Shown piece by piece: positions 10,310 through 20,639 of a stretch of DNA of 64,000 nt. The translations under genes were made by a program, and so were the position numbers. The DNA lies in NCBI GenBank assembly GCA_004194705.1, contig SADC01000060.1:186001-250000 (forward strand). Reading direction: 5' to 3'. The DNA comes from Ditylenchus dipsaci. Lineage: Eukaryota > Nematoda > Chromadorea > Rhabditida > Anguinidae. The notes under the pieces are model-generated. The model had not been told where the DNA came from, ran no database searches, and worked only from the letters and a program-made list of their open reading frames with translations. The first letter of the stretch is position 1, and each line of letters starts with the position of its first letter.

Positions 10310-11990
10310 AGATGCCGAGAGTGATTTTTTGGGTATACTGGATTATTACAGTAATATCCTATTTACATACGCTGAACACGATGGCATTTATTTTCCGATA
10401 TTCTGATTCAGTTTTGAGATAATGGCCTCCGAAGTTAAGCACTCGGAAATTTGACTATCATGCAAACTTTTGATTATTTAGGGCACTTCCCGTGATGTTT
10501 GTCTGAAGCGTGATGTAGCATTTGAAAGCACAGAACTGAAGTTTGCTAGTCGTCCTAACTCTTATCAGCTTTTGACGTAAACTTTTTTTTCCACATCTCA
10601 AACCGGAATTCTGACACCAGATTAGTGATTAGCGTGCCGATTTGCATGTGAAACTGCCCTTGACTCAAACTTCGATGTCCTATTTCAAATTCCTTTAAGT
10701 CAATACCCTTTAATTCAAAATGCTTTTTTGTCTTGAGAGGAATTGAAATAGGACAGTAAGGGCAGTTTCACATGCAAATCAAGCACGCTGATCACTGATC
10801 TGGTTTCATAATTTCTAGTTTGATAAGTAAAAAAAGGGCTAAAGTGCATTATACCGCGTAGCCAAACTGGCTTAAAGCGTGTTTTTTTGATGTGTGAGCA
10901 ATTAAAACATACTTAAACGTGTTTTAGAGTGCGGAAGGCCATTTTTGGAAAAAAAATTTTGACCAAAATTTGACTTTTTGCCTTGGGGACCAAGGTAACC
11001 ACCTGGAGAGGGTACGTGAATACTTTATTTAAGATAGGATTTGAATTTTTTTTGAATATTCATTTCGTTTATTGCCGAGAGAAGAAGAGATCTTGAACAT
11101 AGTTTCCTTGCAGGGACCCACCGCATAAAAAACTCTGGCATGCACATTGTTTTTATGCATCCAGAGTTTTTCGAGTGTTTGGTCTCTAAGGTATGTGTGT
11201 GTGCGCATCTCAACTCCAAGCCCCCAAGCCCCTACGCCCCGGAGGGGGCGTAGGGGGCTGAGAGTTAGAGATGCGCGCACTCACTTACTTGAAGATGAAT
11301 CGAGCAACGCTCTCGATCAAAAATGCGTCTAGAGACTCTTTTTGCCAGTCTCAGTAAGAAAACGAGGTAAAAAATCCCTCTCCAGGTGGTTTACCTTGTC
11401 CCCAAGGCAAAAAGTCAAATTTTGGTCAAAATTTTTTTTTCCAAAAATGGCCTTCCGCGCTCTAAAACATGTTTTAAGTATGTTTAATTGCTCACACATC
11501 AAAAAACACGCTTTAAGACAGTTTTGGGCTACGCGGTATACTGCACTCCTGCCAAAAAGTTTACGTCAAAAGCTGAAAAGAGTTGAATGAGATGAATAGG
11601 GCTTTCTGAAAGCATAAAATTTAGTTTGGTCCGTTAGACAAAAAATTTGAGAATAATAGACTTTTATGAAAAAAGTCGAGTTCAGAAAATGCTTTTTCAC
11701 ATAATTACCACTGTTGTTCCGAATCTTGCAATCATGACGGGGCGTGTAATACTCGTTAGAAGCTCATTATCTGAGCTTTCAAATGCTATATTACACTTCA
11801 GACAAACATCACGGAAAGTGCTCTAAATAATCAAAAGTTTGCATGATTGTCAAATTTCCGAGTGCTTAACTTCGGAGGCCATTATCTCAAAACTATAGAA
11901 AATCGGAAAATCGATGCGTGCCATCGTGTTCAGCGTATTGTAAATGGGGTATAAGAGTAATAATCTGGAATACTGAAAATCGCTATCGGA
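10310..11990. mobile_element. 1.7-kb foldback palindrome with palindromic core
   Basis: The outer arms match over several hundred bases (CGCTGAACACGATGGCATTT at 10371 against CCATCGTGTTCAGCG near 11923; GGCCTCCGAAGTTAAGCACT against AGTGCTTAACTTCGGAGGCC). The inner arms pair TTTTTGCCTTGGGGACCAAG and CCTTGTCCCCAAGGCAAAAA. The core repeat lies in the centre (about 11110-11340). No transposase is present and the open frames are translations of the arms. No clear TSD was found. Confidence 0.75.
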
Positions 11991-11999
11991 CTCTTGGTT

Positions 12000-12830
12000 C
12001 GGGTCCAGTCCAAAATTAGAAAAATCGCTCTTAATTCAAACGTGGTTTTTATGCAAAGCCTCAGGCGCAAAGTAGGCCAGCGTATGTTAGACGAGCTCAA
12101 ACGTGTTTGCCGGCTTAATTTATAACTCAGTTCAGGCTGGATTGGAGTTTTCAGTTGGTATAAGTGAAGTATGATGAAATGAGATATTGAACTTGTGAAT
12201 CCAGCTTTTTAGACTTTTAAGATGGATACTCAGAATTACTCATTCAATTCAAGTACCTTCTTGGCACGGGCGTTTTGTTAGTAAAGTTGCTGTTTTAGTA
12301 TTATTAAATTATGTTCAGCATTTGATTTTGGGTAAGAAACAATGGTTTTCAATTTTCGCTTTATCTAAATGAAATCCGGCGCTACTGGAATATACCTCAC
12401 CAATAATTGGCTCTAGTTAAGAATCGGCCCCATTTTGTGCCTTGGTCCCCCAGTTGTTTTTTCCAAAATTTTATTGCAGAAAATGATGAATAACACATTC
12501 AGCAAGTAACTATTCTTAAATCTCGCGAATCTGATCAAAAAACTGACCCGAAATTTTGCTTCTAAAGCTTAACATGAGAATGACCGCCTGTGAGACCTGC
12601 ACATTCTGGTGCAGAATTTCACGGAGAATCCGAATATGCAAACCGTTTTCAAAAAAGGCCGTTTGGCTCGATCATCCAACCAAATCTGAATAGCGTCAAA
12701 CGTGACGTGGGTATGTTTATAAAATCAGTTGGTACTGAACATTTTATATTCACCTGCATGACTTTAATAGCTCGTTAAATAGCAAATTCATCGAGACAGT
12801 TTCAACAACGAAATGAAAAGCAAAAGCCGG
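12000..12830. other. Mostly unique non-coding DNA with a duplicated ZFR 5' fragment
   Basis: No gene was found. At 12788-12815, CATCGAGACAGTTTCAACAA plus CGAAATG repeats the sequence at the presumed ZFR start (21508-21536), differing by one T in a T run. Surrounding sequence does not match clearly. Confidence 0.45.
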
Positions 12831-13006
12831 CGCCCGTGAAACTATGCTTGCACAGGCGCCGGCATCGGTGCCGATTTCAATACAGTCCGGCGCCCGGTGC
12901 TCAATTTTTTCTACGTTTTTCTTTTTGCGCTGGCGCCGGCGCCGATTTTTTCAGACCTCAGCGCCTGGTCGCGCCCGGCGCCGAATTTTTTGGCCGTGCA
13001 ACTATG
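12830..13006. repeat. GC-rich CCGGCGCC repeat cluster
   Basis: Repeated GGCGCCGGCGCCGATTTTTT-like units in an otherwise AT-rich region. They are flanked by CGTGAAACTATGCTTGCACA and CGTGCAACTATGCGTGCAAG, which resemble each other. Probably the remains of one transposon arm that served as target for the hAT-like element starting at 13015. Confidence 0.55.
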
Positions 13007-13014
13007 CGTGCAAG

Positions 13015-14054
13015 CAGTGTGCCCATATGACTCATCGAGTTGACTCAAAAAAGTAAAAAAAAAATTACCGAGTCAATTGACTCGAAATTCTAACATCGTT
13101 TGACTCGCAGTTTGCTCGCAGCATATAATTTTTTTCGCGATTTTTTTGCAAGTCAATATACATATAATCACGAGTCGATTGACTCGCGTGTCAAGTTTAA
13201 AAACTTGCTGCGAGCTACTTGACTCATTATTGACTCGCGTTTATTTGTTTATTTGACTACTATTCATACCCGGTATTAAATAAGGGTGGGCTCAGTAATT
13301 GCTCAGTAATCATGCAGAGTGGCCAAGTGCCAATGAAAAGTCCGATGGGCATAATTGCTAAGAATCGTGTGGTTTGGCGCAGTTGAAGAGGATTTGAAAG
13401 AATAGTGTAAGATTCTGAGAGATCAAGGCTCTCCAACCAAAAATCTGATCTGCTTATCACTTTTTCGCGAAAAGTTTACCCCCCCCCTTTATTACACCCC
13501 AAAAAGCAATTATTTTTGCCTTTCGGCCACTCCTGAGTGTGTTCCGCGCGATTTTAAATGAAGGGAGCGGCAGCGTTGTTGTATAAATTCTTTGTTGTAT
13601 AAAAATTAAATACACCAGGGTTGCCATCTCGCTTCGCTACTCTGGCATGGGTTACCGACCCTGGAAAATGACTTGTTTATCTTTAAAATTTGTAACCTTT
13701 GAAAAAATATTATTTTTTACAAGAATTTTTGGGCAGGAGCAGCCTGTGTCAAATCACATTGTGCCAGTGTTTTCATAACGAACACAAAATCAATGCAAAA
13801 TGAAATCAAAGCAAAATTTCGAAATGAAATGAAACGAAATGGGGTCTTGAAAATGCAATAAGACGAGGTTTACCCTTCCCCCCCCCCCCTTATTATTGAC
13901 TCGCGATAATAACTGCGAGACGCGAGTCAATAATTGAAAAAAACTCGCTGCGAGTCGAATGACTCGCGATTTTTATAATTTGACTCGCGAGTAGCTCGTG
14001 ACGTTTGGAATCTTGCCAAGGCTCACGAGTCAGAGAGTCAAGTGGATTACACTG
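13015..14054. mobile_element. hAT-like element with GACTCGCGAGTCAA subterminal repeats
   Basis: The ends CAGTGTGCCCATATGACTC and (reverse complement of the right end) CAGTGTAATCCACTTGACTC are inverted. An 8-bp duplication CGTGCAAG flanks them at 13007-13014 and 14055-14062. CAGTG ends with an 8-bp TSD point to the hAT superfamily. Subterminal regions carry many ACTCGCGAGTCAA / TTGACTCGCG motifs in both orientations, as expected of transposase-binding repeats. The interior (13250-13880) has two C-rich runs and no recognisable transposase. Confidence 0.75.
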
Positions 14055-14065
14055 CGTGCAAGCAG

Positions 14066-14280
14066 TTTTTCAAAAATGAGAGTGAGAATGATAGAATGAG
14101 AATGAGAATTTTGCAGAATGAGAGTGAGAATTGTCTCACAATGATAATGAGAGTGAGAATCATTCTCATTCTCATTATCATTCTGTAATCTCATTCTTAT
14201 TCTCACTTTGAAAAAATTCTCATTCTCACTCTCATGTCATTGTGACTCTCATTGTGAATCTCATTCTCATTTTCCTACTG
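14066..14280. repeat. GAGAATGAGAGT inverted microsatellite
   Basis: An array of GAGAATGAGAGTGAGAAT switches at about 14160 to its complement ATTCTCATTCTCACTCTC. It therefore forms a hairpin of about 200 nt. Confidence 0.85.
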
Positions 14281-14810
14281 CTCAACTAACTGTATGCTAA
14301 CAAATTAATGGATAAAACGGAAATATGCCACGTTCTGGAGAAAAAGTGCCACGTTTTTGTGAAAAAGTGCCACGTTTTTTCGATCTAGTCAAGAAGGCGA
14401 AAAAGTGCCACGTTTTAGTGAAAAAGTCCACGTTTTAGTGAAAAAGTGCCACTTTTTTTATTAATTTGCCTAGTCTTGCACAGATATGCCTGATTTCATT
14501 GGTCGCTTTGGTATAGGACATTTCGCGCCCGAGCCATTTCGCGCCTAGGACATTTTGCGCCCGCCCATTTCACGCCCGCCCACTTTGCGCCCTAGGACAT
14601 TTCACGCCCGCCATTTGCCCTAGGAATAGTGGCGCCCGCCCTGAGGTTACAGGTTTAAATCCTAGTAGCATCAGATCTTTTTCTTAAATTTTAGTCATAA
14701 ACTAATCATTACTGGACCAGCAAGCCCATGGTGGGTGGCAGAACCACCTGTTACCTCCCTAGATGGGTATCCACCTCTAACATCCAAAACTTTGGTTTCA
14801 GCTGAAAGTA

Positions 14811-15235
14811 CAGTCGACTCTCGATAAACCGCCACCCCCCAAAAATTCGTTCCGCCTTGGGTCCGACACTTTTTTTACCTCGATTTTTGAAATATTTTGC
14901 CAAACCTGATTCGTCAGTCTAATCCGAAAAATCGTACAGATTCTGATTTTACCGGTCGTTTTCGGAATGGTAACACTTTGCCGTAAAGACCCGCGCCTCT
15001 CGATAAACCGCCACCCTTTTCTGAAAATAGGGTGGCGGTTTATCGAGAGGCGCGGGTCTTTACGGCAAAAGTGTTACCATTCCGAAAACGACCCGCAAAT
15101 CGTGATCCTTACGATATTTCGAACCAGACTGACGGATCAGTTTCGGCAAAAGACTTCGAAAATCGAGGTAAAAAAAGTTTCGGACCCAAGGCAGGAACGA
15201 ACTTTTGGGGGTGGCGGTTTATCGAGAGTCAACTG
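14811..15235. mobile_element. Pogo-like palindromic MITE
   Basis: Ends CAGTCGACTCTCGATAAACC and ...TTATCGAGAGTCAACTG are inverted and flanked by TA on both sides. The interior is palindromic around about 15025. TTCGTTCCGCCTTGGGTCCG is shared with the MITE at 189-608, so they are one family. The open frames at 14967-15311 are translations of the palindrome. Confidence 0.85.
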
Positions 15236-15501
15236 TAAAAAAAAAAATCAATGTACTTTATCGAGAATCATGTGCGGAAGACGGCCTGATACTTCTAAAA
15301 CAGCGACTTGACTTGCAGGAACAAAGTTCTGCGTAAGTTTCGTACCCGTAGAGTATTCGGGTGATGCCCAGGTTAGCAATGCTCAACCTTCAAATTTCTA
15401 CTTGTTTTGACTTTATGTTGTGAAGTGGTACAACAAGTATAACACACAAAAAGCAATTGAAAGAGATTTCTAACTTTCTATTTTCTTCAACAATTTCTAG
15501 C

Positions 15502-15978
15502 CTATAGCTCTGAAGCCATCTGCTTGCGATATTCATCCATATCCTCCTGTTTGCACGATGGACAGACTTCATGCGAGGCACTTTCAGCAAATTGACAAAT
15601 GATAATACCACAGTCGCAGCCATTAGTTTGCTTTGAACACTCTACAAATTTTTCAGCAAAAAAGTTTGATAGCAAATATACAAATTTACCTTGTCACTAA
15701 GTCCAAGCCAACTTATTGGATCTAGTTCCAACGACTTTTCGTCAGTGCCTCAATTTGCAAGTATTCTCTACAAAAAAATCACTAGGACTAACAGCGAAAA
15801 AATGGTAGGAGTATTCTCACTTGATTTGAATAAGGCGGTTACTTCCATGACCATGGAGTGAATCGCAGTAAAGCAATCTTTGCTGGCTTATCCTGACTAC
15901 TTGAAAGAAAACTTAGATTGCTATGTCGAAAATTGCATTACACCATACCACTTGCTGTTTTGCGAATACCATTAAAAC
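15502..15978 (-). pseudogene. Ulp1/SENP-type (C48) cysteine protease, transposon-borne, degraded
   Basis: Three - strand exons. The first (15821-15978) contains LLYCDSLHGHGSNRLIQIK, matching the Ulp1 YDS-G strand and its Asp. The second is about 15692-15772. The last (15502-15641, stop TAG at 15502-15504) contains NGCDCGIIICQFAE with the catalytic Cys in the DCG motif, then EDMDEYRKQMASEL, the usual Ulp1 C-terminal helix. Donors and acceptors are canonical (GTGAGA, GTAAAT; TTTGTAG). The catalytic His region reads NSKWYGV, so the His appears lost, and frame shifts occur in the first exon. It lies directly downstream of, and on the same strand as, the MULE transposase, either as a separate gene or as the end of one fused product. 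Ulp1 domains carried by MULEs are known from plants (Kaonashi-type elements); the assignment here rests on motif reading. Confidence 0.8.
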
Positions 15979-16024
15979 CTTGAAATGAAAAATTGATCAT
16001 TAGCACAAGGGACAAATAAATTAC

Positions 16025-16802
16025 CAAGATAGTATTTTTCAAACCAATTCAAATAGGGCTCACAGAAACAGGCAGGTGCTTTTTTAGAGATGAAAAGCAT
16101 TCATCAAGTCGTGAGATCGGCACACATTTTAAAATCCCGATTTACGACACTTAAGACAACGGTTGATTTCTAAAAAATTTAGAAGACTAACCTCATGAGC
16201 GAACTGAGCATTATTGTCGTAGTCGAAGACCTGTATCAAAGAAGTTTTAGAGAAATTACCAGTAGTTAGCCCCGCTTTTGGTCCCCACATCCATCATCCA
16301 AAATCATGTAAAAAATGATTTACGACCCCCCCCCCTTTTTTTTTACCCTTAAAAATGCCGCCAACTGCGGAAAGGGGGGAAGGAGAGAGGTGAGGGTGAG
16401 GAGGGGGGTCGTAAATCATTTTTACATGATTTGGATGATGATGTGGAACCAAAGCGGGGGCTAACTACTATTACCAAGTTCAGAAATGGAAACCTGTTCG
16501 ACAATGGCGGTGCAATCATGAATGTTCCATCAACGAATATTTTTTCGACCATTCTCATCCAATGACTAGCTTTTTTCGTCAAAGATGAATATTCTCCCTC
16601 CCGCAGTTTTGTCAGCGCATGAATCAGCTAGCAGCCATTCATCCGGTTCACGTCCATTTATAGCATCATTGAGGAATAATAATGCACTGAAACAAACAGT
16701 GCTTTCTAAGAACCATAGATATGAATAATTACCTCAGAGAAGCCGGAACAGGAGGGCTTGAAATCTCTGAATCTGTTCTGGCTCGTCTAATTACTTTCTT
16801 TC
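16025..16802 (-). pseudogene. MULE transposase, 5'-truncated and frameshifted
   Basis: Four - strand exons. Exon 16733-16802 gives VIRRARTDSEISSP. Exon 16475-16686 gives ALLFLNDAINGREPDEWLL, then after a 1-nt shift WMRMVEKIFVDGTFMIAPPL, containing the DGTF motif that holds the first catalytic Asp of MULE transposases. Exon 16192-16230 gives VFDYDNNAQFAHE. Exon 16025-16169 gives CFCEPYLNWFEKYYLG, like the Y-F-E-x-Y-I/L-G end of the MULE domain. The rest of the DDE core is missing or scrambled, and the N-terminus runs into the element's right terminus. A 29-nt intron (GTAATTTCTC...GATACAG) was the landing site of the 207-bp foldback 16262-16468. The gene is likely inactive unless the assembly has indels here. 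Confidence 0.8.
16262..16468. mobile_element. Small foldback MITE inside a transposase intron
   Basis: Ends GTAGTTAGCCCCGCTTTTGG and ...CCAAAGCGGGGGCTAACTAC are inverted around runs of C/G and AAATCATGTAAAAAATGATT. The flanks AATTACCA (16254-16261) and TATTACCA (16469-16476) form an 8-bp TSD with one mismatch. Removing the element restores a short intron of the transposase gene. Confidence 0.8.
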
Positions 16803-16980
16803 CTCAGTCCTTATTTTGGGCAGGCGCGATTTGTCCTAAAGCGCGAAATGTCCTAGGGCGCGAATGGCTCGGGCGCGAAAGGGCGAACCCCGTCGCTTTG
16901 TTTCCAAGGACATATCAATAGCAAGCTAATGGTAATCTTCAAAATTTCAGGTGGAAATCATTGATTTATCTAAGAACCTT

Positions 16981-17973
16981 GGCACTATTCCATTGTACCC
17001 CCCCCCCCAAAAGCTATTCCAGTGTACCCCCCCCAAAAATAATGACCTATTCCTTGTACCCCCCAAAAACCGACTTTTTTATATGCACTCAAAACCATTT
17101 TTATGTAATAATTTTGCCATAAAAAGGCCAGAACAGCCATTTAAATAGGGTTCAAGGCTGTATTGGGAGGGGAAGGGACAAAACAGGGGCCACTAATAAA
17201 TAAAGATTTAAGGCACCCAGAAACCCAGCAATTGGGGTCCACCACTTGATATATACGTTGAAGGCACGTCAAACCAGCAATTGTGGAGGACCCAAATACA
17301 TAAGTACTCAAAAGGCTCTCAAGGGCCAGCCGGTGGGTCCCGAGGTGGTTATGCCTAAACCAGACCCTGTGGAGGTGAAGGCAGAAATTTTGGATGGCTG
17401 AGCCTCTGGCTCGAAGCCAAAAGCCGGAGAGGGGGCAGACCTTTTCGGCTGAAAATTGAAGATGTTGAACATGGTTTTGAATACTGGGGCCTACCGCATA
17501 AATAACTCTGGTATGCATGCTTTTTCATGCATCCAGAGTCACTTCGAGTGATTGTGTCTAAGGTATGTGAGTGTGCGCATCTCACTCCAAGCCCCAAGCC
17601 CCCTGCGCCCCGAAGGGGGCGCAGGGGGCTTGAGAGTTAGAGATGCGCGCACGCACTTACCTTAACATGATTCCGAGAAGTACACTTGATCATAAAATGC
17701 ATATAGAGTCTATTTTGCCACGGCCCGAGTTGAAAAACATGGTAAAGCAGCCAAAAAAAGTGGCCCCTGTGTTATTTTCCCTTCCTCCCAATACAGCCTT
17801 GAACCCTATTTAAATGGCTTTTCTGGTCCTTTTATGGCGAAATTATTACATAAAAATGGTTTTGAAGGCATATAAAAAGTTGGTTTTTGGGGGGGTACAA
17901 TGGAATAGGTCATTATTTTGGGGGGGGGGGTACACTGGAATAGCTTTTTTGGGGGGTACAATGGAATAGCGGC
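16981..17973. mobile_element. Poly-C foldback element, copy D2
   Basis: Second copy of the 8981-9966 element, in the same orientation, with ends GGCACTATTCCATTGTACCC and ...GTACAATGGAATAGCGGC. GAACCTT (left) and GAAACCTT (right) flank it, a 7-8 bp TSD if one A is an indel. It contains the palindromic core at about 17490-17700. Confidence 0.8.
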
Positions 17974-18339
17974 GAAACCTTATTGTCAGAAACGTGGCAG
18001 ATTTTCACAAAAACGTGGCACTTTTTCTCCAAAACGTGGCATATTTTCCTAAAACGTGGTACATTTTCACAAAACGTGGCACTTTTTCACAAAGCGTGTC
18101 AGTTTTCACTAAAACGTGGCACTTTTTCACTAAAACGTGGCACTTTTTCTCCAGAACGTGAAATTAATTGTTTGAAAAAGAAGTAGGATCTTGCTCACAA
18201 TTAATAAAATCTGAGTCTGTGTTACTATTTTGAGATTAATTAACTCTAGCCATTTCTGAACTCTAAGCATTTCGAACCACCCTAAACAACCTTTACTACC
18301 TGAACATCCCAACTATCCCAGAATCTTCGACCTACTGCG

Positions 18340-18720
18340 ACCTCAAAACTGAGAGTGGGTACTTCTGGTCGAGGTGGATATCCACCTGGATGATCTAAAA
18401 AAACTTTTCGTTGAAATCAACAAACAAACCATTTTTCCTAACTAAAAATTCTGTAAGAAATGAGGTTTGTCAGAACTAAAATTGCAATTTTACCCACTTA
18501 AACCCCAAACCAGAAGTGGTCATAGGTTCAGGTGGACATCCACATGACATCCCCCAAACCAGAAATGGTCATAGGTTCAGTTGGACATCCACATGGATGG
18601 CAAACAAAACATTGGTTCCGACTTATATTTATAAAAGAAATTGAGCTTGACAGGACTTAATTTGCGATATACCTACCTTAACCCAAAAACCCGGGTAGCT
18701 ACCAGATTTGCCCACCTGGA
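18340..18720. repeat. Diverged direct repeats around GGTGGACATCCACCTGG
   Basis: Three to four degenerate units contain AGAAGTGGTCATAGGTTCAG then GTGGACATCCACATGG. Related 'GGTGGATATCCACC' motifs occur near 14750, 27740, 30020 and 3590. Non-coding. Confidence 0.55.
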
Positions 18721-18861
18721 TACCCTGGGATATATTATTCAGTGAAATCAAAAGGTTACGCTGTCTTTCGTACAATCGCGTGGTGATTATGTTTGTTGAG
18801 ACTAAAATCGTGGCCTAACTCACCTGAGCAGAAAAATCTGGAATGACTACAACCTGGGGCC

Positions 18862-19212
18862 GTATGCATTGGCAGCTAGGATTGAGGATAGGATTAATCC
18901 TATCCTCAAGCCGATCCATATGCATTAGGATGGATAGGATTGAGGATAGGATTAATCCTATCCTCAAGCCTATCCGTATGCATTAGGACGGATTGGATTC
19001 TAGATCGGATAATTTCAGTGCATTAGCGTCAGCTGCCGAGTAGAGCTCTCGACATTAGAAATTATCCGATCTAGAATCCAAGCCGATCCGTATGCATTAG
19101 GACGGATAGGATTAAGGATAGGATTAATCCTATCTCCGATCCGTATGCATTGGAACACGGATTGAGGATAGGATTAATCCTATCCTCAATCCTAGCTGCC
19201 AATGCATACGCC
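18862..19212. mobile_element. Foldback of GGATAGGATTGAGGATAGG units
   Basis: Inverted ends GGCCGTATGCATTGGCAGC and GCTGCCAATGCATACGCC enclose four self-complementary blocks (GAGGATAGGATTAATCCTAT) alternating with GATCCGTATGCATTAGGA. Both halves and each block are palindromic, a nested hairpin array. Superfamily not determined. Confidence 0.7.
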
Positions 19213-19449
19213 CTGGTCATGTGGATACCACCTGGCCACTACCTACTAACTAGGATCTTGCACCTAGAATCGGATACCTTGTCACTTTTTCGGCACTAAT
19301 AACCTTGTCCGATCTAAATACTCTTCGGTATGCACCACAACCTTTGAAAACCATTTTGAAATAATTGTTGAAACCAACGCGATTTGAACATGTAACGAAA
19401 AGTATAGGATTTTTAAATTGAGGCTAAAAGCGTGGAAACACAAAAGAGT

Positions 19450-20180
19450 CTTAAATCCTAACTAGGGTTGTCGGCTCGGCGCGCCGATTTCGGCTTTTCA
19501 TGCCGAAAAGCCGAAAATTTTCGGCTTTCGGCTCGGCCGGCCGAAAATTTCGGCTTTCGGCTCGGCGCGCCGAAAATTTCAATTTAAAATCATTTATTGT
19601 CCCGGAATGAAACTGTATGAATGAAATTTTTAGTAAAATACTGCATTAAATTTCGTGGGAATTCAAATTTTCTAGTCAGAAAATAACTTGGATTGCTCAG
19701 AATCCCACCCCGGAATGGTCAGAAGCCCCTGAAAGTTGGTTTTTTGGGGTTTACTAAAGGGGGAGTAAACTTTTTGCGAAAATTCGATTGAGCGGATCAG
19801 ATTTCCAGTCAGATGCGCTAAATCGTTCAGAATTCCAGGTTTTTGGTGGTTTTGAGTGGTTCAGGGTGAAATTCTGAGCGATTTAGCGCATCTGACTGGA
19901 AATCTGATCCGCTCAATCGAATTTTCGCAAAAAGTTTACTCCCCCTTTAGTAAACCCCAAAAAAACCAACTTTCAGGGGCTTCTGGCCATTCCGGCGTAG
20001 GATTCTGAGCAATCCAAGTTATTTTCTGACTAGAAAATTTGAATTCCACGAAATTTAATGCAGTATTTTACTAAAAATTTAAATTTGACGGGAGATTTAC
20101 ATAATTTGACGGGAGATTTACATATTTTGTTTGAAATTTGAATTTGACGGGATAAAAAATAAATTCGACGGGAGATTTAC
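19450..20180. mobile_element. Foldback with CGGCTCGGCGCGCCGA repeats on one side
   Basis: 19660-20075 is an inverted repeat (AAAATAACTTGGATTGCTCA against TGAGCAATCCAAGTTATTTT; ATCTGACTGGAAATCTGATC against its complement). Outside it lie GGCTCGGCGCGCCGATTTCG units on the left and AATTTGACGGGAGATTTACA units on the right. Non-coding. Confidence 0.65.
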
Positions 20181-20204
20181 ATATTTTGACGGTGTTTTCA
20201 CTTA

Positions 20205-20637
20205 GGCCTCAAACACAATGAGGAGTCTGTTTGCGGATGCTAAATCAGATTTGTCGCATGGAAATGGCCATAACTTTTTTTCAGATTTTCAAAAATTATT
20301 CTGTTATTACCATTTTGTAGCTAAGATTCAGGGCTACCAGAGGAGCATTTCATAAAGTAGATGTCCTTTAAAAATTGAGATAAAAATGAAAGACTCCGCC
20401 ACAGACTCCTGCTTCAAATTCTAGTCAGGAGTCTTGGGCGGAGTCTTTCATTTTTATCTCAATTTTTCAAAAGACATCTACTTCATAAAATGCTCATCTG
20501 GTAGCCCTGAATCTTAGCTACAAAATGGTATAACAGAAAAATTTTTGAAAATCTGAAAAAAAGTTATGCCATTTCCGTGCGACAAATCTGATTTAGCATC
20601 CGCAAACAGACTCCTCATTGTGTTTGAGGCCTTATAG
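20205..20637. mobile_element. 430-bp palindromic MITE
   Basis: Left AGGCCTCAAACACAATGAGG and right ...CATTGTGTTTGAGGCCT are inverted. The arms pair almost completely up to a central GCCACAGACTCCTGCTTCAA / TCAGGAGTCTTGGGCGG loop. The same CAAAATGGTA/GATTCAGGGCT internal segment occurs in 58659-59590 (TAGCTGAGATTCAGGGCT), suggesting related families. Confidence 0.7.
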
Positions 20638-20639
20638 CC

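Larger units (their letters stand above)
14511..16891. mobile_element. Mutator-like element with transposase and Ulp1 protease genes
   Basis: The termini are inverted arrays of GGACATTTCGCGCCCGAGCC-type units (14511-14640 and 16820-16891). The 9-bp duplication GTCGCTTTG lies at 14502-14510 and 16892-16900. On the - strand it carries a broken MULE transposase followed by a Ulp1/SENP-like peptidase, reading from the right terminus toward the left. It has itself been hit by a pogo-like MITE (14811-15235) and a small foldback (16262-16468). This is the most complete transposon in the window. Confidence 0.9.
14333..18163. mobile_element. Outer element with AAAAAGTGCCACGTTTTAG termini
   Basis: Arrays of CACGTTTTAGTGAAAAAGTGC at 14333-14463 are matched by inverted arrays at 17980-18163. 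The outermost 25 bases (CACGTTCTGGAGAAAAAGTG...) are the same at both ends. AAATTAAT lies close to both ends (14298 region and 18164), a possible target duplication displaced on the left. The element contains a complete MULE (14511-16891) and foldback D2 (16981-17973) as later insertions. Confidence 0.55.
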
